Made by a program: the position numbers and the translations under genes. Shown piece by piece: positions 22,295 through 32,277 of a stretch of 64,000 nucleotides of DNA (position 1 is the first letter of the stretch; the number at the start of each line of letters is the position of its first letter). Under the pieces are notes generated by a model. The model was not told the origin of the DNA, did not search any database, and saw only the letters and a program-made list of their open reading frames with translations. The stretch is taken from the NCBI GenBank assembly GCA_022760475.1, contig JALEFZ010000035.1:62001-126000 (forward strand), written 5' to 3'. Source of the DNA: Bacteroidia bacterium. Its GTDB lineage: Bacteria; Bacteroidota; Bacteroidia; J057.

Positions 22295-24604
22295 ATGAAA
22301 AGACATTTTATTCTGCTTATCGGGATATTATCCTTTGCCAATATAAGTTGGGGGCAACTTGTGCTTCAAGGCTCCGTCTATGACAAACATACAGGCCTTC
22401 CCCTACATTCGGTAACAATCAGCATCAAAAACTCCAGCAGGAGCACAATTACCAACAAAGATGGTTTTTTCAAGATTGAAGATCTTGAGGAGGGCGTGTA
22501 TTATCTGGACTTTTACAAAGAAGGATACTACCCAGCTACGTCTGACTATGAGCTTCGCAAAAAAGAAGAAGAAAAAGGTAAAGAGAAAGTAGAAATTAAT
22601 GTTGTACAAATCTTTTCTGTTGGAATCAGCCTTAAGCGCAAGCAAACCGAGGTGGAAACAGCACATGTTTTTGCCTCCCAGCTTGTAGATCGCAAACCCA
22701 TCCATACGCCACACTCTGTCTCTGTCTATGAATCATGGAGAAGTAAGGATGAAATCCTGCTTCATATGCCTGAGGGACTGGACCGAATTGTAGGTCTAAG
22801 CAACCTTGAATACTTCCACGGAGGAAACAATATACTTTTGCGAGGCTTGGGTGGCAGTCGCCTACCTATATTCCTCGATGGGCTCGAGTTAACCAGGGCC
22901 ACAAGTCCACTGGACTATAACCTGGCATTGATGACGGTAGATCCTCTCGCGATCGACCGAACTGAAGTCCTCCGGGGAACTGGAAGCGTCCAGCAAGGCA
23001 GTGATGCGACCTCAGGCAGCATCGTCATGTCAAGCAAGAAGGCAGTCCTGTCTCAATCAGGCTGGCAAGTACATGGTGAACTCATAGCCAGGGGAGGAAT
23101 TGGGCTGAATGGCAGCAGTGGCATGAACCCCATCTATGATGCCGGTATGAGGGGAGAGATCCTTGTAAGTGGCCCCAAGATAGGCCTTCGTGCAGGTGCT
23201 TCAGGCTATGGCGACCGCAACTTCATCGGTCCAAATTTTAGGCTGGACTCCAGTGGCTACCGCAGAGACTTCCAGGACCTGGATCTTAAATTTGCCCTTG
23301 GAGAAAAACAGGAAATTCAACTCTCTCATCATAGGGGAAGCGTAGAAAATGTCAATCAGCAGTTACCTGAATCCATGGGACAATTGGTAGATGGAGAATT
23401 GGAAAAGCTGGAACGTCAATCTTCAAAAGCGACCTTTATCGCCTATGAGCCTGATACCTATCTGGACAAAGTTGAAATTTCCCTAGGTGTACAGCAGTGG
23501 CATGAAAAGCAGAATTACAAAGGTCCCAACGGTATCTGGAATTACCAGGATCGATTGACCATGTTTTCAGGAGATATATCTGTTACCAGCCAACCCATTC
23601 CCTATTGGCAGGTCGTCTCAGGGGTAAGCTTTACCCAGCAGCAAAACCAGGACATTGAATCCAGCTACCAAAGTTTTGGAAATGGCACGGAACAAATCAG
23701 AGGTAGAATCCCTGACAATGCAATTGCAGGAGACTTTTCTTTATTTACAGCACATACCCTGGACGTTCTGAAACTTCGACTAAGTTTTGGAGGAAGGGCA
23801 CACGCGTATCGAAGAGATTTCCTGGATCAGGAAAGGACTCCGGTAGTATTGGTAGGGAATATTTCGGGCATGTACCCCTTACATCCCAACTATAAACTTT
23901 ATTTCTCTTCACAAACTGGTTATAAAGCGCCTAATCTTTATGATTTTGCCTATCAGGGTCCAATAGATTTCGGATTTGCGACGCCAGCTGACAGCCTCAA
24001 TCCTGAACGAACCTTCAGTTCGGAGGTGGGCTTAAAGGCCTCCACCACCCGATTCAACGGAAGTGTCGCATTGTACCGTACACAGATTTCAGACTACCTG
24101 GATTGGCGTCAGGCTCGCTTCGAAGGGAGTCAGACATTCCAGGGTTTACCTGTTTACAGCATTCAGCCTACCGGGCAGGCATATATCCAGGGCATTGAGG
24201 CAGAATTAGAAGTCAAGTTTTCAACTTCTATGGTGGTCTTTGGAAACATTGCCTATACCTATGGAAAAAATATAAGCCAGACACAGGCCTTGCCAATGGT
24301 GCCTCCCTTGAATGGACGCCTTGGTTTGAGGTATCAAAACCGCAGGGGAATCTGGAGTAGGCTAGAGTGGCGATATGCAGACAGGCAAGATCGGGTGGGA
24401 TTTACAGACCTCCCCAATCCAAGGATCAACAATGCCGGAACCCCCGCCTGGAATGTCATTGATTTTCATGTGGGATGGAGGCACTCCCTGGGCTACGCAA
24501 ACCTTGGGATCAAAAACCTGCTTAACAGCAACTATACCGTCCATGGTTCTGGCCTCCCAGGCATGGGTAGGTTGATTTTGATAAGTGTCCAGTTGGGCTT
24601 TTGA
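22295..24604 (+). CDS. TonB-dependent outer-membrane receptor
   Basis: About 769 residues from the Met at 22295 (MKRHFILL), which gives a Sec signal ending in SWGQ. Residues 20-100 form a carboxypeptidase-regulatory-like beta-sandwich (LVLQGSVYDKHTGLPL), typical of Bacteroidota receptors. The plug domain follows (NILLRGLGGSRLPIFLDG, VDPLAIDRTEVLRGTGSVQQGS), then a 22-strand barrel whose last part (NLGIKNLLNSNYTVHGSGLP) and final aromatic residue (LGF) are as expected. Substrate unknown; no SusD partner is adjacent, which favours iron-complex, cobalamin or other small-ligand uptake over glycan uptake. Confidence 0.92.
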   Translation: MKRHFILLIGILSFANISWGQLVLQGSVYDKHTGLPLHSVTISIKNSSRSTITNKDGFFKIEDLEEGVYYLDFYKEGYYPATSDYELRKKEEEKGKEKVEINVVQIFSVGISLKRKQTEVETAHVFASQLVDRKPIHTPHSVSVYESWRSKDEILLHMPEGLDRIVGLSNLEYFHGGNNILLRGLGGSRLPIFLDGLELTRATSPLDYNLALMTVDPLAIDRTEVLRGTGSVQQGSDATSGSIVMSSKKAVLSQSGWQVHGELIARGGIGLNGSSGMNPIYDAGMRGEILVSGPKIGLRAGASGYGDRNFIGPNFRLDSSGYRRDFQDLDLKFALGEKQEIQLSHHRGSVENVNQQLPESMGQLVDGELEKLERQSSKATFIAYEPDTYLDKVEISLGVQQWHEKQNYKGPNGIWNYQDRLTMFSGDISVTSQPIPYWQVVSGVSFTQQQNQDIESSYQSFGNGTEQIRGRIPDNAIAGDFSLFTAHTLDVLKLRLSFGGRAHAYRRDFLDQERTPVVLVGNISGMYPLHPNYKLYFSSQTGYKAPNLYDFAYQGPIDFGFATPADSLNPERTFSSEVGLKASTTRFNGSVALYRTQISDYLDWRQARFEGSQTFQGLPVYSIQPTGQAYIQGIEAELEVKFSTSMVVFGNIAYTYGKNISQTQALPMVPPLNGRLGLRYQNRRGIWSRLEWRYADRQDRVGFTDLPNPRINNAGTPAWNVIDFHVGWRHSLGYANLGIKNLLNSNYTVHGSGLPGMGRLILISVQLGF

Positions 24605-24830
24605 TCAGTACAATTCAAGCGCCTGTTTTCTCTCCCAATTGAAAGTAAAGCGAGGCTAATTCTCCAACATTACAGTATTTCCTTACATGAGAGAAATAGC
24701 CAAAAATCTCTGCAATGGGACAAATTATGCAGAAAATATCAAGAAAAAATTCGCTTTAGGTAATGGAAAATATTATTTATCCACATTCTTTTTGTTGTCA
24801 TAACAGCCTTTGAAATGCCATGCTGCCCGA

Positions 24831-24940
24831 ATTTGCCAGCTTGGAATGGAAGTTGAAACATAAATGGCAAATAACCTGCAGCACGCACAGCAATCAGGGT
24901 TTGGGGTATTAGCTGGGCAAAAAGCTGCAGGTTTTTTATT
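24831..24940 (+). ncRNA. Two-hairpin RNA element ending in a terminator
   Basis: In the 484-bp gap between the TonB receptor and TPR genes, two perfect hairpins follow each other without spacer. The first is ATTTGCCA/TGGCAAAT (24831-24838 with 24865-24872). The second is AACCTGCAGC/GCTGCAGGTT (24873-24882 with 24924-24933), whose 41-nt loop holds a CAGC/GCTG pairing and a G-rich stretch; it ends in TTTTATTT. This looks like a small RNA or a leader with terminator on the plus strand, 150 bp before the TPR gene. No known riboswitch signature recognised. The rest of the 24605-25088 gap shows nothing. Confidence 0.5.
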
Positions 24941-25088
24941 TCTCTTCCAGCTAAAATACTTCAAAAAGCCTCATTGAAAGCCAAATTCCTTAAGTTTACC
25001 CACAATTAGGCCATTGGCAACTAATTGACATTTATTTTTAACATGCCTTATATTCATTTGGTATAGACTGGAGGAATACTCAAAAATT

Positions 25089-26126
25089 ATGAAACAACTG
25101 ACTATCGTTTTTTTGATCCTTATCTCCGGGATCGAATTAATGGGGCAACCGGAAAACGAGGGCAAAAGTGTATCAATCCTGGACCGTTATCAGGCTGATC
25201 AACTTTACCGCGAGGGGATGGACCTGTACAACAACAACAAGTTGGGACAGGCAAAACAAAAATTTATTTCCGTTCAAAAACTAAACCCTTTACATCCGGA
25301 AGTTTACGAACTGCTGGGAGAAATCTATTATCTGGATGGTTCTTATAATGAGGCTTACAGATATTTTGAAAAGGCATCCATTCTAAAACCCAATTCTGCC
25401 AAGCTTCTCAACGACATGGGTGTGGCTGCGGCAGAAAACAGTGCTTACCTCCTGGCCATTGAGCATTTTGAAGAAGCGATTGAAATTGACCCTGACTACA
25501 AGGATGCTGTTAACAACCTCAACGAGGCGCGCAAAAGACAGGGAGCATTGGCCAACAACAATGACCTGAGCCTTGATATTGAAGATGACAATGATGGCAA
25601 AAGCAGGCCCGATGAGTCCAAGTTTAAAAACGCCAACTCTCCGGAAGAAGATGTAGATGTAGTTGAGAAAAAAGGAGGCAAAGGGCCTAAGGTCATTTCA
25701 AGAAGAAATCCTGGTCAGGAATATGACTACTCAGGTTCCAGGTTGAAGACAGGAAAAGCCACAGACTCCTATATTGATGTGGTTGCCGTAAAAATCACTG
25801 CAAGCCGTACCATAGTCACGTTCAAGATCACCAATCCTATCCGCCAGAGATTTGAGTATAAACTGGCCCCTCCAGGAAGCAAGGATGCCTGGGTGATCGT
25901 GGACAGCAAAGGCTTGAGGTCCTATAGGTTGGAAGGATTCCTGAGCTTACCAGAAGTTGCCAGAGACAGGCCGATTGCTATGGGATATGGATCGGAATAC
26001 ATCACAGCTTACTTTCAAAGACTATCTACCGATGTCTTCCAATTCAATATACTCGAAGGAGAAGACCCCATCCCTGGGGCCTGGAATTTTTACATGCTTA
26101 CCCTTTCCAATATTGAAGATGAATAA
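25089..26126 (+). CDS. Secreted TPR-repeat protein
   Basis: 345 residues. Sec signal (ends ELMGQ), then about three tetratricopeptide repeats in residues 38-150 (YREGMDLYNNNKLGQAKQKF, VYELLGEIYYLDGSYNEAYR, AIEHFEEAIEIDPDYKDAVN). A charged linker follows, and a C-terminal beta-domain of about 110 residues begins YIDVVAVKITASRTIVTFKI. The C-terminal domain is shared with the next gene, so the two are a paralogous pair formed by duplication. Likely periplasmic scaffold; function not recognised. Confidence 0.8.
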   Translation: MKQLTIVFLILISGIELMGQPENEGKSVSILDRYQADQLYREGMDLYNNNKLGQAKQKFISVQKLNPLHPEVYELLGEIYYLDGSYNEAYRYFEKASILKPNSAKLLNDMGVAAAENSAYLLAIEHFEEAIEIDPDYKDAVNNLNEARKRQGALANNNDLSLDIEDDNDGKSRPDESKFKNANSPEEDVDVVEKKGGKGPKVISRRNPGQEYDYSGSRLKTGKATDSYIDVVAVKITASRTIVTFKITNPIRQRFEYKLAPPGSKDAWVIVDSKGLRSYRLEGFLSLPEVARDRPIAMGYGSEYITAYFQRLSTDVFQFNILEGEDPIPGAWNFYMLTLSNIEDE

Positions 26127-26150
26127 ATCCATTCCAGCAAAATCGAAATC

Positions 26151-27251
26151 ATGACCTTAAGACCTATATATATCGGAGCATTGATGCTAATGCTCTCCAG
26201 CCTTGCTCACATATCACTGGGGCAATCAAGGGCAATTCAAGCCCTAAATAAAGGAAGGGCTGCCCTTGAAGCTGGTGATTACTCTACAGCAGAGCAGGAA
26301 CTGGAGTATTGTAAGCGTCTCAACCCAACCACCCCTTATGTGTATGCTTTCCTTGCCAAAGCATACTACTACCAAAGTGAGCTTGACAGGGCCATTTACG
26401 CTTATAACAAATCCCTGGAAACTGATTATCAAGAAAGGGCAAACGGCATGGTAGAATTGGTATACCAAAATTCAGTCTCTCTCAAACTTGAGGAACAGCA
26501 AGCCCTCAATCCAGCAGTCATGTACTACCAAAAAGGTAGGCTACATCACCTCAAAGGCAATGACAGGATGGCCAGCAGAGACATGGAAAAATCCTTGACC
26601 ATCAATCCGTATTTTGAAGATGCCAAGCTGTATCTGGATCATATCAGGAGTGGCCAAGGTCCGCTTTTGATTGAGGCACCTATTACTTCTCAAGACATTT
26701 CAAATACCAATGCCAAAGGAGAAAGAAGACCCATATCAGTATTAGAGGAGGATGGCGATGAAACAGATTTCAGAGAGATCAGAAAGGCAAGAAATATCTA
26801 TTACAGGGTGGAAAAAGCTCGCGGCAGGACTGAAAAGAAGTTTCTTGAGAAGCAGGGTGAACGCAAATTTAAACAGGGAAAAACCCTTCCAGAACCCAAG
26901 ATCGGATACAAGACCCAAAATTATATTGACATTGAAAGCATCATATTTACATCCAACCAAACCATTGTCAATTTTGTCATAGAGAATCCCTCTGATGATT
27001 CAGCTTACGTCCTTCGTCTTGACCAGGATCTGCTGATCACAGAACGCAAAGGTGGCAGGGCGAAGTCCTATTCTATGGCTAGAATAAGAGATTTCAAAAG
27101 AAATGGTACTGTTCTTAAGGCCGGAGGCAAACTAAGATTTTCCGTTACCTTCCCTGATATTCCAACTACCATTAACTATATCAACATCATTGAAGGGAGC
27201 CGAAGCGACGGAAAAGAGTGGAATTTCTATGATATCCAACTTTTCGAGTAG
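26151..27251 (+). CDS. Secreted TPR-repeat protein, paralogue of the preceding gene
   Basis: 366 residues. Sec signal (ends ISLGQ), TPR units in residues 28-160 (AALEAGDYSTAEQELEYCKR, YVYAFLAKAYYYQSELDRAI), then a linker and the same C-terminal beta-domain as the neighbour (YIDIESIIFTSNQTIVNFVI ... EWNFYDIQLFE against AWNFYMLTLSN). 24 bp after the first copy; the two are surely one operon and may form a heteromer. Confidence 0.8.
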   Translation: MTLRPIYIGALMLMLSSLAHISLGQSRAIQALNKGRAALEAGDYSTAEQELEYCKRLNPTTPYVYAFLAKAYYYQSELDRAIYAYNKSLETDYQERANGMVELVYQNSVSLKLEEQQALNPAVMYYQKGRLHHLKGNDRMASRDMEKSLTINPYFEDAKLYLDHIRSGQGPLLIEAPITSQDISNTNAKGERRPISVLEEDGDETDFREIRKARNIYYRVEKARGRTEKKFLEKQGERKFKQGKTLPEPKIGYKTQNYIDIESIIFTSNQTIVNFVIENPSDDSAYVLRLDQDLLITERKGGRAKSYSMARIRDFKRNGTVLKAGGKLRFSVTFPDIPTTINYINIIEGSRSDGKEWNFYDIQLFE

Positions 27252-27379
27252 CGAATGTATTGAATATACTCCATGTCATGCTTAAATTTAGGCGTGATAC
27301 CTGTGACGGTAGTGGTAATAATTCGTCTTAAGCATGTTTAGCCACTACGTTTATTTATCATTGAGAAAATAATAGTCTC

Positions 27380-28096
27380 ATGTTTGATACCCAGGTACAC
27401 CATACACCTAATAATAGCATGCAAGAGGAGAAAGGGATAATTATAGGCAATAACAGTGTTCACGGGCAGGAATTTGTCCAATTGGCCTTGAAGGACTACC
27501 AGCAGGTACTGGTTGCCAGCGGAGATGAAATGCTCAGGTCTTCCCATATTGAAACAAGCAGAATAGGTAAAATAGAGCAGGATCTTGGTTCTGATGACAT
27601 GGCCATAAATGTGATTGAGGAGTTAGAGTTTTTTGAGGAGATGGGTTCAGATGCACCTTTGACACTGGTCGTCAACCTGGTCGAATTCAACGAGCATGAT
27701 CCCTGGGAAGAAGGTACTCCTGCCAATCCCTCTATAAATATTTCTCAATTGATGGAGCTGAATGAGTTTTTTGCTCATAAAATGCTCAAGCAGGGACAGG
27801 GTGAGATCCTGAATGTGATCAGCAAACCTGAAAAATGCCCTGAATTCATTACGGAGATGTTTCATCAAACCCGCGCACTTCTGATGGAAGTTGCCGATGA
27901 GTTGAACCAAAGTCTTACTGAGAGGGGTGTAAATATACATACCTTGAGTTACTCCCCCCAGTCTTTTGCCTTACAAAGCAGCAGCCTACCTGCAAAGGTA
28001 GCTCATGACATGGCTCCCAAATCCTGTTCTGCCAGGGACATAGCTGATTATGGATACCAGGTCCTGAGGGCCAGGAGGGGTACTTCAGGAGGTTAA
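27380..28096 (+). CDS. Degenerate short-chain dehydrogenase-like protein
   Basis: 238 residues, no signal peptide. The order of segments follows a Rossmann SDR: a beta strand and turn GIIIGNNSVHGQEFVQLAL in place of the TGxxxGxG motif, a second strand VLVASGDEM, TLVVNLVEF in place of LVNNAG, and ILNVIS in place of IVNVSS. The catalytic YxxxK is not evident. It may be a cofactor-binding or non-enzymatic member. The match is weak; it may also be unrelated. Confidence 0.5.
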   Translation: MFDTQVHHTPNNSMQEEKGIIIGNNSVHGQEFVQLALKDYQQVLVASGDEMLRSSHIETSRIGKIEQDLGSDDMAINVIEELEFFEEMGSDAPLTLVVNLVEFNEHDPWEEGTPANPSINISQLMELNEFFAHKMLKQGQGEILNVISKPEKCPEFITEMFHQTRALLMEVADELNQSLTERGVNIHTLSYSPQSFALQSSSLPAKVAHDMAPKSCSARDIADYGYQVLRARRGTSGG

Positions 28097-28185
28097 ATAT
28101 TTCATAGATGCTTGAGTTGGACTCATAAATTCTTTTACTTTAGATGTAACTATCATCATTTGTAAAAGCATTTGCTAACCAGCCC

Positions 28186-29436
28186 ATGGACTCCACCCAA
28201 TCCCTACCCCAAAAGATTCGCCGTTATCACAAACAGGATTCGATATTATATGGAGTCTCGCGCCTATTCGAGCGGGCCGGATTCTATGGTGTCAGGTCTA
28301 TCGTAATAATTTACTTGATAGATTTCCTCAATGTGGATGCCATGGAGGGTTATAAACTATATGGGTGGTTTACTGGATCTCTAATCTTTTCTCAATTGAT
28401 CGGAGGAATACTGGGCGACCTTGCCATTGGAAACAAAAACAGCATCCTGGCAGGAGGCATCATCCAGGCCTTGGGAGCATTCGCCTTTTGCATCCCCGAT
28501 ATCATGGCTGTCTATGCGGGTTTGTTCCTGATTTCTCTGGGTTCAGGACTGTCTACACCCAACTTGTTGGCCAACTTTGGGAAGACTTACCTTGATCATG
28601 AAAAAATCATGGATTCCGGCTTTAACTTATTTTACTTCATGATCAATGTAGGTTCCTTCATGGGAGTAATGGCAATTGGTTATTTTGGGGGGTTAAAAGA
28701 GTGGAACACGGGCTTTATACTTTCCGGGTTGATTTGTTTACTTTCCCTGGTTCCTATTTTGCTCATTGAAAGCAAAGATGAAGCCCCAGCTACTCAAAAT
28801 CCAGGACTTTCCTATGAAAGGAAGGCATTTAGCTTCTTAGCCGCCATATTTATAATCGGTATATTTTGGACTGTTTATGAAATGTCAGGTCGAAAGTTCT
28901 ATGAGCTTCAAATAGATTTTGGAACCAAAGAAACTTTAGGCATTCCTGGATCCCTCTGGAGCTCTATGAATAGCTATTTTGGACTACTCTTCGGAATTCT
29001 GGCTATCATTCTGTGGAATTATATCCAAATGAACAGATGGCTCCAAATGGGAATTGGATTTATTATTGGAGCAATTGCCTATGGCTTATTTACTGTTATG
29101 TTTCAGGAGTTATCTGATGTGGTAGGGCTTTTCTTTTTTATACTGGCCCTAATTGGCCTATCAGAAATTCTGGTAGCCCCCATTTACTTGTCGGTCATTA
29201 CCATACATGCCAATCCCAAATATCTTGCGATATTAATGGCAGTATCTTTTATCCCTATCAGGGCATTTACTTATATCATATCCACGCTAATCCCTGCCAT
29301 CTTTTACTCTGAAAGTGGATTAGGTAATTCAGAGGAATTTAATCTTATAGGAATTGCATTGATGGCTTTATGTGGAATCGGAATGCTCGTATTTTATTTC
29401 CTGGATAGCTCTAGGCAGAGAGGTAGCCTGGCCTAA
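28186..29436 (+). CDS. POT/PTR-family transporter (MFS)
   Basis: 416 residues, about 12 membrane helices. The first helix contains FERAGFYGVRSIVIIYL, close to the ExxERFxYYG signature of proton-coupled oligopeptide transporters, and the SGFNLFYFMINVGSFMG block corresponds to the PTR2 signature. It is shorter than most POT proteins (usually 460-500 with 14 helices in bacteria), so the two extra central helices may be missing. Substrates of the family are di- and tripeptides. Convergent with gpsA (1-bp gap). Confidence 0.75.
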   Translation: MDSTQSLPQKIRRYHKQDSILYGVSRLFERAGFYGVRSIVIIYLIDFLNVDAMEGYKLYGWFTGSLIFSQLIGGILGDLAIGNKNSILAGGIIQALGAFAFCIPDIMAVYAGLFLISLGSGLSTPNLLANFGKTYLDHEKIMDSGFNLFYFMINVGSFMGVMAIGYFGGLKEWNTGFILSGLICLLSLVPILLIESKDEAPATQNPGLSYERKAFSFLAAIFIIGIFWTVYEMSGRKFYELQIDFGTKETLGIPGSLWSSMNSYFGLLFGILAIILWNYIQMNRWLQMGIGFIIGAIAYGLFTVMFQELSDVVGLFFFILALIGLSEILVAPIYLSVITIHANPKYLAILMAVSFIPIRAFTYIISTLIPAIFYSESGLGNSEEFNLIGIALMALCGIGMLVFYFLDSSRQRGSLA

Positions 29437-29437
29437 T

Positions 29438-30493
29438 TCAAATCAATTCACCATCCTCGCTATATGAAAATTCCATGAGGAGCCTTATCCCCTTTTGGAT
29501 TTCATAGTTCTGAAACAGGATCTTATATAGAGCCAATGTAATGGGTGCAGGAATTCGATAGTTATTTGCCAAAGCCCTTACTATCGCTACGGTTTTTACC
29601 CCTTCTGCAGTCTCATCCATGTTTTCGATCACTTCTGAGGGAGGAAGGCCTTTGCTTATTCGGTAACCCAGGGTATAATTTCGGGAGTCCGGGCTTGAGC
29701 AGGTAGCGATGAGATCACCTATCCCAGCAAGCCCCAGGAAGGCATTTACTTCAGCTCCCAGGGGCTTGGCAATTTTCACCATCTCTGCGAGGCCTCGGGT
29801 AATGAGCATCGCCTTGGTGTTAAAGCCATACCCTAGCCCATCCAGGATTCCTGAACCGATTGCCATGATGTTTTTCAATACCCCTGCCAGTTCTATTCCG
29901 ATCAGGTCATGGTTGGCATGTACCCTGAAGACATTGGATCTCAAGGCCTGTTGGCCTTCGGTGATGACTTCATCAAAAGGACTTGCCACAACTGTGGCAG
30001 CAGGCTGACCATCAGCGATCTCCGCAGCGAGGTTTGGCCCTGCCACACAACCTACCCGCAATACAGAGGTCTCCTGCGTTATCAGTTCGCTCATGGTCAG
30101 CACTTGATCTCTACGGAGTTTCTCTAAATTTTCAAGGCTCTGTCCTTCACGAAAAGTTATTTCCAGCCCTTTTGTTGCATGGAGCATCTTATGATAAGGC
30201 CTTAGGTAAGGTGCAAATACCCTTAGCATAGACCTGAAAGACTGGGATGGAACGACCGGGAAGATCAATTCACATTCACCTGAGAGGTACTCAGGATCAT
30301 TGACTACCTCTACGGAAGGATCAAGTGCCCAGGATTTATATGTACGCTCTGCCTGCAATCTACTAGCCTCTTCAGGCCTCCTTGCATACAGGATTACATC
30401 GCGATTTTTGGCGAGTAGGTTGGCGAATACAGTTCCAAAACTTCCTGCCCCAATAACTCCTACACGTTCTCTAGATGAGGGATTCGAGCTCAT
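29438..30493 (-). CDS. gpsA: Glycerol-3-phosphate dehydrogenase [NAD(P)+]
   Basis: 351 residues. The N-terminal Rossmann start VGVIGAGSFGTVFANLLAKN, MLHATKGLE in the middle, ELAGVLKNIMAIGSGILDGL with the catalytic Lys, and RNYTLGYRISKG are all GpsA hallmarks. It reduces dihydroxyacetone phosphate to sn-glycerol 3-phosphate for phospholipid synthesis. Its start overlaps the end of the upstream acyltransferase gene by 23 bp, so the enzymes that make and acylate glycerol phosphate are translated together. Confidence 0.95.
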   Translation of the reverse strand: MSSNPSSRERVGVIGAGSFGTVFANLLAKNRDVILYARRPEEASRLQAERTYKSWALDPSVEVVNDPEYLSGECELIFPVVPSQSFRSMLRVFAPYLRPYHKMLHATKGLEITFREGQSLENLEKLRRDQVLTMSELITQETSVLRVGCVAGPNLAAEIADGQPAATVVASPFDEVITEGQQALRSNVFRVHANHDLIGIELAGVLKNIMAIGSGILDGLGYGFNTKAMLITRGLAEMVKIAKPLGAEVNAFLGLAGIGDLIATCSSPDSRNYTLGYRISKGLPPSEVIENMDETAEGVKTVAIVRALANNYRIPAPITLALYKILFQNYEIQKGIRLLMEFSYSEDGELI

Positions 30494-32177
30494 AGCCTAC
30501 AAGACGGTTGTGATAGTAATACAAGAGATTCATGTTGTCCGAAACCAGCTGCTTTTCGCCCTGTTTTTTAAGCGGACGTTTGTCATGGTAAAGCCCAAGG
30601 TTCTTTACTCCATGTTCGACTATGGCAGCCGGTTCATTTCTTAGGTGTGAAGGAAGGTTCACACGGCCTTCATTGTTCATTTCCCTCAACTTATCCAATA
30701 CCCTGCTGAGCACTTCAAGGTACTCATCCAACTCAATGGTTCTATAATCTGAAGGAAGTCTTAGCAAGGAATATAGGTTCAGATCACTTCGACGCTTTTT
30801 TAACATTTGAAATGCCACAAAAGCCACCAAATGGCTCGAAAAGACATAATTTTCTACATGGTAACGCTCCACCAACTTGTCAGCCAAAAGCTTGGTATAT
30901 TGTTTATCGCGCTGGTGATCTTCAGTATATTCTCCTTTGGACTTGAAGTAGTCCTGGATTTCAATTTTTCTACCTTCTGCATCATAACTTTCCCCCTCCT
31001 CATTTACAAAATTCCCAAATACATCCATCGGTCTTCCATAGGAAAGGTAGATATCAGAACTTTTGGAGAAGGTGGTCCAGACAAATTGCAGGAATTTGAT
31101 GATGTCGCTGGAATCTCTGTCCATGACATAATATTGCTCCTGCCCCGTTTTGCCCAGGTACTGCTTGATCAATGTTTTGGCTTCAAAGACAAAGTGGTAG
31201 CTCATGACAAGGGGCACCACGAAGATCTTTTCACTCTGTGCCCTTGGGTCCTCCACGAAGTTTCGCCTTTGCGATTCAATGACAGTGCTCAGGAGGCCAT
31301 GCTTGAGATCTTTCTCGATCTCTCCTGAGCGGGAACGCGTTCCTCCAGGGAAAAATATATGATTTACCCCTTCGATGGCAGCCAGCGTAGCATAAGAATC
31401 CAGGGTTGATCTGTAAATGGGGTTTCTCTTTCTACGGTCAACGGTATATGCTCCCAGGCTGGTCATGAACCTAGCCAGGATCTTATTGTTGTAGAGGTTG
31501 AGTCCTGCTCCATAGGTAAAGGCAGGAAGCCCCAAGGCATTCAGGCTCCAACCCACCAGGATAGAATCAAGGTTACTCAAGTGGGTAGGTACCACAACTA
31601 CAGTTCCTTTACGTGAAAGGCTGCGTAGCTGCTCAATTTCCCCCATCATATGTATGCGTTCCTGGATTTGTCGCTTATGGTTGATAAATGACCTGATGCT
31701 TTTGGCAACAGAGGCATTCAGCAAAGTTGAGAAGAAAAAGGGCAGGAATCGACGGGCAAATTTGTAGGTTCCAGGTTTGAAGGTAGAGACAATTTCGAGT
31801 GCATATCTCCTGACAATTCGTTTTAAGAGCTTATCGACCATTTTTGTATACTCCTCCTCATTGTCATCCAGTTGATCCAGACTAATGAGGTCTTTCTTCA
31901 CATTTTTCCAGAACTTTCGCTCATCTTTGGGATCTACTTTCCAGGGATTTTCATTCATCCTGATCCGCTCCCGGTACATGGTCTTCTCAATGAGTTGCTC
32001 AACGGTATTGCCTTGCCTTTCGGCAAATTGGGTTACAGCCTTGAGGGTATCTTCTATGACCTCATTTAAGAACTTCTCTTTTTTTCGAAATAACCTGGCT
32101 ATTGGCCAATTAAATATATTAGGAATGATAGGTTCATAAAGTATGCCTTCAGTAATGTAATGTTGGACAGATTCCAT
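30471..32177 (-). CDS. PlsB-like glycerol-phosphate acyltransferase
   Basis: 568 residues, no signal peptide. Acyltransferase motifs: block I HLSNLD (HX4D), block II near AYTVDRRKRNPIYRS, block III FFPGGTRSRSGEI (FPEGxRSRxG-like) and block IV VPLVMSYHFVFEA. Length and layout resemble bacterial PlsB/1-acylglycerol-phosphate acyltransferases, with an N-terminal helical extension of about 170 residues. Expected to act at the inner membrane on glycerol 3-phosphate. Overlaps gpsA by 23 bp, which supports a role in the first acylation step. Confidence 0.85.
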   Translation of the reverse strand: MESVQHYITEGILYEPIIPNIFNWPIARLFRKKEKFLNEVIEDTLKAVTQFAERQGNTVEQLIEKTMYRERIRMNENPWKVDPKDERKFWKNVKKDLISLDQLDDNEEEYTKMVDKLLKRIVRRYALEIVSTFKPGTYKFARRFLPFFFSTLLNASVAKSIRSFINHKRQIQERIHMMGEIEQLRSLSRKGTVVVVPTHLSNLDSILVGWSLNALGLPAFTYGAGLNLYNNKILARFMTSLGAYTVDRRKRNPIYRSTLDSYATLAAIEGVNHIFFPGGTRSRSGEIEKDLKHGLLSTVIESQRRNFVEDPRAQSEKIFVVPLVMSYHFVFEAKTLIKQYLGKTGQEQYYVMDRDSSDIIKFLQFVWTTFSKSSDIYLSYGRPMDVFGNFVNEEGESYDAEGRKIEIQDYFKSKGEYTEDHQRDKQYTKLLADKLVERYHVENYVFSSHLVAFVAFQMLKKRRSDLNLYSLLRLPSDYRTIELDEYLEVLSRVLDKLREMNNEGRVNLPSHLRNEPAAIVEHGVKNLGLYHDKRPLKKQGEKQLVSDNMNLLYYYHNRLVGYELESLI

Positions 32178-32277
32178 AAATTATACGTCAAGAGTAGGTG
32201 CAAGACGGTGAATTTGATATAACAAGTTAAGGCAAATTCTCAAATTGTAAGGGATATCGAAATAATTTATCGGGAAA

